64,000 nucleotides of DNA from positions 5,680,520 through 5,744,519 of the forward strand of contig JAKSZT010053837.1 of the NCBI GenBank assembly GCA_026826555.1, given 5' to 3'. Origin of the DNA: Tolypeutes matacus (Eukaryota > Chordata > Mammalia > Cingulata > Chlamyphoridae). The notes under the pieces were generated by a model. The model searched no databases. It saw nothing but the letters and a program-made list of their open reading frames with translations, and was not told the DNA's origin. A program made the position numbers and the translations under genes. Below are positions 56,821 to 64,000 of this stretch, piece after piece; positions within the stretch are counted from its first letter, which is position 1, and each line of letters opens with the position of its first letter.

Positions 56821-56864
56821 TTGTGGAAAACAGTCTATAGCCTTAGAAGGAGCTACAGTAACAA

Positions 56865-57220
56865 AGGGACCCCTTTGAAATAAACAAAATAAAAGTTTAT
56901 TTCTCTCTCACAGGAAAATATGAGTTCCAGGTTGGTAGAAAGTTCTGCTGCATCCAATCAGTCAGGGACTCAAATTTTTCCATCTTGTTTCTTTGTCAAG
57001 TTTATATTGTTGTTCTCACCTGCATTGTCAAAGCCACATGTGGGCTCGTGGGAAGAAGGAAAGGAACATGAAGGTGGCAAGCCCAGTCTTTTAAAGGCTC
57101 TGTCTCAGTAATAGTTCATACTCCATTGCCAAGAACTGTGTCACATGAGTGGCGGGAGACTAGAAAATGTAGTAAAGCTGTTTAGTCGTGCACTGGCTCC
57201 AAATCTGTTACTATGGGAGA
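56865..57220 (+). mobile_element. Old dispersed repeat of uncertain family
   Basis: ACAAAATAAAAGTTTATTTC, TCTCTCACAGGAAAATATGA, CAATCAGTCAGGGACTCAAA, TTTTCCATCTTG and GGGAGACTAGAAAATGTAGT are phrases of a known-looking placental repeat. Related sequence recurs at 58440. Confidence 0.45.
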
Positions 57221-58439
57221 AAGGAGAATAGGTTATGTTAGACAGCTAGTTATCTGTGCCACAGTCTGGCTCTTTGACCAGCAAACATCTCTGTACATTT
57301 CTTCTCATAAAGAAAACACGCTCACTCCCTCCTCAAGAAAGAAAACCCAAAGTCCCAACCAGTTCTTGCCTCCCAGAATCCCTGGGTGATGAGCAGTAGC
57401 CTCCATCAGGGCTGGATATACTAGAATCTAAAACAAGTTGCTTGTATACTCAAAATGCAGCAAACACAAATAATTATTTGTGTGGACAGGATGACCTCAA
57501 TAAAAATTCCTAGTTGGAAACTAGAAACTGGTCATGAAGTGATGAAATCCTACTGGGCAGAAATTGCTAAAATGCCCTACCCTGGCAGTGGAAGAAATTC
57601 TTTGATTAGACCCTGGTTCTGCTTTCTGGGAAGAATTCCCTGTCCATTTCCTCCTGGAAAACACCTGAAGGGCCCTTTTTGCAGGTTGTGTGATATTTGC
57701 AGTCTGCTTCTTGAGTGTGCAAGTTTGGTGTGCTCACATTGGTTTTCAAGTTCAAACCGTCACAGTTTTCTTGCAGGCCAGGTTTTGGTTTATTTGGAAA
57801 TACAATTCTCAATGCTCTCCAAAATAGTGTAGGCTTCTCTTGTATTTGTTTCCTGTTCTTATTTGGCAGTAGCCACCGAGGTTTTTATCTAGCATCATGT
57901 TTTCACTTGTTTTATTTCTTTGTTATCTTGCTACCTACTCATCTCTCTCTCAAGCTAATGGCAGTTACCTTGAGGCTCTCTGAAACAATAGGCATGGATG
58001 GGAAGTCAAGACAAGACTCTTGATGCTTGGGTTCTAGAACCATATAGCTTTTCCAGCCTGGAGCCCCTGAATCTCCTGACTCTTTCTATTCTCTTCCATT
58101 CCAGGATGCGAACAGGCTAATTCTTATCTGAGCTCTTATCTTCCTTGTTATAACTTGCAAGCAGTAAGAAGCAGTCAATGTATACTAGTACTTGACTCTT
58201 TCTAGACATTTCTCCTAGACCTAAGAGTTCAGTAGTCATGTTCTCTGCCTTCAACATTTTTGCAGGCAACAGTTTACCAAAGCATTTGGTGGAATATAAC
58301 AAGTCTCTCTAGCTTTTCCACCTCCAGTAGGCTTCTTTTCTGTCTGTTGCACTACTATTACATAAATGTCACATATTTTAGGTATTATAATGGTAGCATA
58401 CCAGATAAGGAAGTTGTTTCTATATTTGGTTAAAGATAG
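57221..58439. other. Unassigned
   Basis: No gene or clear repeat. The 125-residue plus-strand frame at 57455-57832 has no family signature and no splice context, so it is taken as chance. Confidence 0.4.
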
Positions 58440-58840
58440 CTGCTATAACAAAGAAAGTACAAATCACAATAATTAAAACAGATTAGAAGGTTCTTTCTTT
58501 CTTACCTACTCTTTTGAATTTCAGGTTGATAAGTAGCTATTCTCTATATAAACAATCAGCATTTCAGATTCCTTCTCTTATTTTTTCATCGTCTCACAGG
58601 GTATTGTCTTCATTGCAAAACTGAAGCTATATCTCAGGCATATCCATGGTGTAAAGAGGAGAAGTATGCCTTGAAGTGAACACATTTACCCTTCTGCTCA
58701 CATTTTAATGATGAAAATTAAGACGCTTCTAACTGAAAAGGAGTTTGGTTGATGTAATGTGGGTGAACACAAAAATTCAATTCTATTATTATGGAAGAAG
58801 CAAAAAAGGATTATGTTAGAGTGCTAGCAATCTCTGTTAC
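58440..58840 (+). mobile_element. Old dispersed repeat, related to 56865
   Basis: GCTGCTATAACAAAGAAAGT, ACAGATTAGAAGGTTCTTTC and TTTCAGGTTGATAAGTAGC resemble the repeat at 56865 and a TTCTAACTGAAAAGG-type end. Low identity, family not named. Confidence 0.4.
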
Positions 58841-60080
58841 AGCGGGCCAGAAGTAGGGAGACTAATTAAAAGGGTGCTGCAAAAATCAAGGGATGAGATG
58901 ATCACATCGTTGTAGGGCAGTAGCAGAAGTGTTGAGATGGGATTGGACTTTGGATATATTTTGAAAATTGAGTCAGAAGGATTTGATACATTGTGTGTGA
59001 GAGAAGGAGATGACTCTAGGGTTTTGGCCTGTATAACTGAGTGATAACATATATTGAAATAAAGTAGATTAAGGGACAAGCACGTTAAGGATATATAAAG
59101 AGTTAGATTTGGGACTGTTAGACATCTAGTGGAGAGGGCATGAGGGGAGGTGAATATATGAGTTTGGAGTTCAGGAAAGTAGTCAGACTGGAGATAAGAA
59201 TTTCGGTAGTTATGGTGTGTAAATGGTATTTAAAGCTATGATATCTGGATGATATCAACTAGAGAGTGTGAGAAGCTAGAAAAGTTCTAAGGTCTGAGCC
59301 TTGGGGCACTCCCATGTTTAGCGGTCAAGGAGATCAGGCCAATCAACAAAGAAGACTGAGAAGGAGTGGCCATTGAGTTAGGAGGAGAGCCAAGAGAGAA
59401 AGTTTCTCTTCATACCAGAGAAAAAGTATTTCAGGAAGGAAGTAGTGATGGGCAATGTCAAATGTTGCTGATATTTTAATGAAGATGAGAACTGAGAATC
59501 AACCAGCAAAGTGGGTGACCTGGACAGAGTTGCTTCATTGAGCTTGAGTGAGTTGGATAGAGAAAGGGAGAAGAGGAAATAAAGACCAAACATAGACAAC
59601 TTTGTAGAAGAATTTGAATATAAAGGGTAATAGTGAAATGGAGAAGTAACTTGAGAGGACTGAGGCTATATGAGGGAACCTTTAAGATGAGTGATGTTAA
59701 AACACATTTTATATTGATAGGAATGATCTTGTAGAGAAAGAAAAATGTGGTCCCTAAGATATCTGAAAATATGAGCCACAAAAGAGAGAGAGAATGAGAG
59801 AGAGAGTTAGTTGTTTGATGACACTAGAATTGTGTGGCTGTTCTCTTCTGATGACTTCTATTTTAGCAGCCACATAGGAGGCAGAGTTATGAGCTGAGAG
59901 TGAGACGCAGGAGGGAGGTATTGGAGGATTGAGGAGAGAGGAGAAGATGTGAAATTGTCATGTAGAAGAGGGAAGTAAATGCAGTAAGGAAAAGTAGAAT
60001 TGTTGCTTTAGACTCGGGATTTTGAACTGAGAGTGAGAGAGTCAGAAGAGGTGAGTGCTTCATTCCAGCCTCGCTTAGCT
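58841..60080 (-). mobile_element. Long L2-type fragment
   Basis: Reversed order of a familiar L2-linked sequence: GACTCTAGGGTTTTGGCCTG, GGACTGTTAGACATCTAGTG, GAGTTTGGAGTTCAGGAAAG, GGTATTTAAAGCTATGATAT, GAGCCTTGGGGCACTCCCAT, GGGCAATGTCAAATGTTGCT and AAGATGAGAACTGAGAATCA. Over 1.2 kb. I place it with L2 by its usual linkage to L2 3' sequence, with some doubt over the family name. Confidence 0.6.
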
Positions 60081-60879
60081 TTGAGGTTCAGGGTGTAGAA
60101 CAGACAGTGAGTTGATCTAACCAGCCCTTGGATTTAGCCAAGTGTATTTAGTCAGGGTCAAGCAGTTAACTAGAACAGGGAAAACAATGTAGAGAATTGT
60201 TATTAAAGTGAAATGTGGTTACCTATTAAAAGGGGGTGAAAAAGAACTCTAAGGTGCCCAGAGGTGGCAGCTTCAGAGAGAGGCTTCCATTCCCAGGGCA
60301 GAAAGAAAAGTGAGCAAAGAAGGATATAAAACTCAGAGGAGGGCCATAGGGGCTGGGATTCATGCCTTTGAGGGGCAGGCATGGTGCTGTAGGAGCTGTG
60401 TGATGAAGAAGGATGCTTGCTGGGAGCCCTACACGACAGTCCACTGGTATCACGGGATTGACAACATCGGAGGAAGAAAAAGTCCCTTCCCCCTCCTGCC
60501 TTCCCCGTCTCCCTGCACCACCCTCTGTTGGCAGGGCCCAACTTTGAGTCAGCAGGCAAAGGAGAATTGTAATCTGCAGGCCCCAGCTTCAGGGTCACAA
60601 AGTAGGGCAAAGAAGGTTTGGAGTTGAAAGGCAGGAACCTGATAACTGGCACAACCAGTTGAGAACAACATAGGGAGAGAGTGGCAAGAGAGTTGAGGCT
60701 GCATGCAAGATTGATTATAATATTGAATCATGGAATCTTACCTGGATGAAGAAGGAGGGGTGGAAAGAGGAGTAGGGACAGTGAAACAAGGTAGGATTCA
60801 GAGCCCCCATATACTATATTATATAGGTTGGAGAAGGGTTCTAGGAATTAGTGAATCTGATCTTGTTCTGTAACTTTTT
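60081..60879. other. Unassigned, likely tail of the preceding repeat
   Basis: GC-richer around 60400-60600. Overlapping frames on both strands (105 and 149 residues) have no signature. No gene. Confidence 0.4.
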
Positions 60880-61145
60880 AAAAATTAATTATTTATTCCC
60901 CCCCCCGCCCCACGACTTATGCTCGCTGTCTGTTCTCTGTGTCCGTTCATTGTGTGTTTTTTTCTATGTCTGCTTGTCTCCCTTTTTGTTCTGTCATCTT
61001 GCCGTGCTAGCTCTCTGAGGGCGCAGGCCGTCATCTCTCGGTGGATGCAGGCCAGCTTGCCTTCACCAGGAGGCTCTGGAAAACGAACCCGGGGCCTCCC
61101 ACATGGCAGATGGGAGCCCAATCGCTTGAGCCACATCCACTTCTT
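60880..61145 (-). mobile_element. DAS-like SINE, long form
   Basis: ATTTATTCCCCCC tail, TCTGTTCTCTGTGTCC, TGCTTGTCTCCC, a GC-rich GAGGGCGCAGGCCGTC middle, reversed B box (AACGAACCCGGGGCC) and head (TTGAGCCACATCCACTTC). TTGTTCTGTAACTTTTT (60863-60879) and TTGTTCTATAACTTTTT (61146-61162) form a 17-bp duplication with one change. Confidence 0.9.
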
Positions 61146-61162
61146 TTGTTCTATAACTTTTT

Positions 61163-62755
61163 GAAATCATTATTAAGTAAGTGGATATACCAATTCTTGC
61201 AAAGGCTTTTTCATTTACTATAAGAAGCATGGAAAGGGCAAACTTTCACCTACCCCGTTATTATTCAACATTGCAAAATGCAGGCATCTTTCAATGTTTT
61301 TCCACTTTATTTTCAACGCCAAGAAACATAAAACCAAGAGGTTTAGTTGCAATAATTTGTATAACAAATCAGTGAATATATTAAATATGTTTTTCAAACT
61401 ACATGAAGATCCTCACATTCCCCTTGTGCTTCATTGCCTCCATCTCTCCCCTCTCCCACCCCATTGAGAACCATTGACCTAAACATATAAATGTCTAATG
61501 GGGGAATTTCAAGTTATCCGATAGGGGCCACACGGGAAGAAATTGCAGGCACGAAGCATTTTATCCCACTAAAATCATGCTAGTAACTGACAGCCAACTC
61601 TGCCTGCAGTAATTTATAGCCTGTCAGAGTTCACAGGTACTTGCATTACACGAGGATGTGTGAATTGCACATATCTTACATTTCTTAACAGGGGCACACA
61701 CTATGGGAATTTCTTTTTTTTTTTTTTTTTTTTTACAAAATGACAATTTTTTTGAAGGTATAGGATCTTATTTAAGTGAAAAAATATAAAATAATAATAA
61801 TAGTGAGTCTTCACCATAGGACTGTAAATAAGAACATAGTTAATGAATTTGCAAAGAGATCAAGAACAATACTTACGGTGGTAGATCAAGTTTGGTTTCG
61901 AGCTGTTTATATACTAGTCATTAGGAGAGCCCAGACCCATTTGGGTATCAATTAGTGTGGTCATAGCTCCTTGATCTGTTTTTTCCTACCTTCTTTATCC
62001 AAAAATCTCTCAAGGGTAAGCCACCTATTTTGAATCAACCTATTCAATATAAAATTAAGAGCCATTTACACCACAGTCAAATAGAGAACCGCCTTTAAAG
62101 GAAAACTGGAGAGTGATATACAAGGTTTCCTAATTGCTACAAATTGTAAAGAGGAGTAAAGTATCTGAACTATAAATGCAAATAATCAACTATGAATTAT
62201 CCATTATTTTAGCACTGTGTTCTCAGAGGCAACCAAATTTTTCCCAGGAGGAAATAGATTGCTGTTTGCAGTAAATCAAATGTGTATGAAAATAAGGGCA
62301 TATACAAAGTAAAAACAAGGGAGATAAGAAAAGTAGCTGCAAGAATTTTTGCGTCAGGAGGAATAAGAGAACTTTTGGAGGCTAAAGTGGAGAAAAAATA
62401 TATAAAAGAGATGCCTAAATAAACATGAAATTGGAAGAAGGGGTAGGTGGAGAAGCAGAGCCAATTAAGGTCAGATGGATAACATTCATCTAATCTTCTA
62501 GGTAGAGTCCAATCAAAAGCAATCAACTTCCAAAGTGAACTTCATTAGAAAATTCTTCACTTGATGAGGACAAATCCAGCTTCTGATTTTTTAAGGCACA
62601 GTAGTTGATTACTAGATGAGCTACTTACATTCAGAGTAAGCTTCCTCACTGTTGTGGAAGTAAAGATTCTGGAAGGAAGGTTGTGCATTGAGGTTTAATG
62701 TTGAAAGTGAAGTGTTCTTGGACTTCTAAGATTAGGGAACACATTCATCCTTTAT
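61163..62755. other. Unassigned; T-run and candidate conserved block
   Basis: 61495-61690 is repeat-free with retained CpGs (TATCCGATAGG, CACACGGGAAG, GGCACGAAGC, TTACACGAGG). A 24-nt T-run at about 61709-61733 could be a reversed poly-A of another retrocopy, but no signal or duplication was found. The minus strand near 61870-61915 has an AAACAG/GTAAGT spacing resembling a tiny exon, which I do not trust. Confidence 0.35.
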
Positions 62756-62960
62756 CCCTCCCTCCATCATTAATCAAACATTTCTTTAGTATTTCCTAGG
62801 TTCCAGGCAAAAACAATTTTTCACAGTTTGTGGACAATACCAAAAAGCTTGTTCTTTTCATGGAGATTACTTTTTGGCTAAGGAGAAAGCCACTAAACAT
62901 ATATGTTAAGAAAATATCAGGTAATAACTTCTGCTACAAAGAAATGAGAGCAGAGTGGTG
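62756..62960 (-). mobile_element. L2-type fragment
   Basis: CTCCATCATTAATCAAACAT, TTCCTAGGTTCCAGGC and TCATGGAGATTACTTTTTGG suggest reversed L2 3' sequence. Divergent. Confidence 0.4.
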
Positions 62961-62989
62961 GGATAGAGTGTAAATTTTCTCACATGGAA

Positions 62990-63200
62990 TAAATTGTTAG
63001 GCACTTTTATCTTCCTTCCATCCCTCTTTTCTGCCATCCTTTTATTCCTCCTTTCCTTCCTTCACACATTTTATTGAGCCTATATTAAGCGCCAGGCATA
63101 TCTGATTCATCTTTTTATACCCTCCACCCCTACCTGAGAGTAAAAGTGCTGTGCTTTGTACATAGTAAATTTTCAGCTCTCAATAAATTTTTGGAAAGAT
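62990..63200 (+). mobile_element. L2 3' end
   Basis: TGAGAGTAAAAGTGCTGTGC, TTTGTACATAGTAAATTTTC and AGCTCTCAATAAATTTTTGG are the sense L2 terminus. The upstream part has a reversed-like TTTATTGAGCCTATATTAAG, so two small pieces may abut. Confidence 0.5.
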
Positions 63201-64000
63201 TCAATTGCTCAAAAACTGAGACTATATGAAATGAAGAACATACGATATCAAAAAAGAGGAAAGACAAAAATTAAGTATAATTAACACAGAAACAGGTTAA
63301 AATTAGATGACAGTGAGTCTTATTGGCACAAATAATGACTATATCAATATGGCATTTGCAATAGCAGGATGCCATAATTTATCTCACTTTTGTGTCTCAT
63401 CTGTCTTATGAATTTGGAGAAAGCAAGGCATTTTGCCAAATTTAGAAGCAATTCAAGCTTTACGAATTAAGAGTTTCGATTGAAACTTGGGCACGTCTGT
63501 ATCTGAGCTCTCATTGCTGGCAAGATAAAATTTCCTAGTTAAAAGAAAATCAGTTTACAAGACTATGAGAGAGAGAGGGTTTAAAAGACCCGGTGTTCAG
63601 AGTAAATTGTAAAGAATCAGAATCAGCTGGACTGACCTCTTCTTAAATGGTGGAAGGGAAAAAAGTGGCAGAATGCAATTTGGGGGTTGTTGCCTTTGAT
63701 CACAGAGACTTAGCATGTTGAGTGACTAACAAGCTCGGGCCAGTTTCCCTTGGTGAAGATGCTTTGGATGACAAAAGCCAAACATTTTTCCTCTTAATTC
63801 TCCTGGTAATAGCAATTTATCTTTTTCAAGCAATAGAGGAAAGGAAGGAATGCACACTAATGCAGATGCTGGACCTCTCCGCACACCTCATATGTAAATG
63901 TGATAATAGGCTTCACCTGACTTAGCAGAGTGGTGGCTCCCAGAATCCATTTTGACTCCTGCCCTTGCTCACAAAGGGTATATAGGTTGGTAGAAAAGAG
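63201..64000. other. Unassigned
   Basis: No gene or repeat recognised. The 67-residue frame at 63722-63925 (hydrophobic middle LLILLVIAIYLF) has no known family and poor context, so it is not called. Confidence 0.4.

Noticed and set aside
57455..57832. 125-residue plus-strand frame
   Set aside because: Compositionally unremarkable, no homologous family recalled, no exon borders.
60203..60652. 149-residue minus-strand frame
   Set aside because: No domain, overlaps frames on the other strand, no conserved start context or splice sites.
61870..61915. Possible micro-exon on the minus strand between AAACAG and GTAAGT
   Set aside because: The upstream pyrimidine tract is poor and no partner exons are seen.
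61709..62200. Another retrocopy behind the T-run at 61709
   Set aside because: No target duplication, no well-placed AATAAA and no recognisable body; left unassigned.

Overview
This window looks like mammalian nuclear DNA from a xenarthran, most likely an armadillo close to Dasypus. The main reason is the many copies of a short tRNA-derived SINE. It has a head reading like GCGGATGTGGCTCAAG and a B-box-like GGTTCGGTTCCC, sometimes doubled, and it matches what I know as the DAS-SINE family of armadillos. Old placental repeats (L2, MIR, MER5A, L1M, MaLR-type LTRs) are also present. A run of 10 Ns inside a (TTTA)n tract shows that this is draft assembly.

I find no intact protein-coding gene, no functional tRNA or rRNA gene, and no bacterial-type operon, CRISPR array or defence system. 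Long open frames are rare and are explained by LINE ORFs, retrocopies or chance. The window reads as intergenic or intronic sequence built from layered retroelement insertions.

Layout. 1-9.6 kb: old L2, L1 and MIR debris, two MaLR-like solitary LTRs and a minus-strand L1 3' end. 9.6-16.5 kb: a half-kilobase composite SINE, an LTR that took in an mRNA retrocopy that then took in a SINE, more L2 and LTRs, and a short polyadenylated retrocopy. 17.8-26.5 kb: a nearly complete, decayed minus-strand L1 with a probable 10-bp target duplication. It is broken by a dimeric SINE, a MaLR-like LTR and a plus-strand piece holding only the 5' half of another L1. 26.6-32.4 kb: further L1 3' ends, including a close inverted pair. 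32.4-41 kb: mostly unassigned, with one MIR, one retrocopy, a MER5A with its 8-bp duplication, a (CCCT)n tract and a solitary class I LTR that keeps its TATA box and AATAAA. 41-46 kb: a dimeric SINE, a processed LSM12 pseudogene, DNA-transposon and L2 remnants. 46-64 kb: SINEs, L2, unnamed old repeats and several repeat-free stretches that could hold conserved non-coding elements.

The parts fit the usual LINE-driven economy. L1 supplies the machinery that copied the SINEs, the LSM12 message and at least three other polyadenylated transcripts, as shown by A-tails, AATAAA signals and target duplications. I do not see a previously undescribed system. The observations most worth checking are the odd 5'-only L1 segment inside the large L1, a cluster of T-to-C differences in one L1 3' end, the three-level nested insertion near 10.5 kb, and a 24-nt palindrome in a repeat-free block near 53.8 kb. 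Repeat family names come from memory of consensus sequences and boundaries are by eye.
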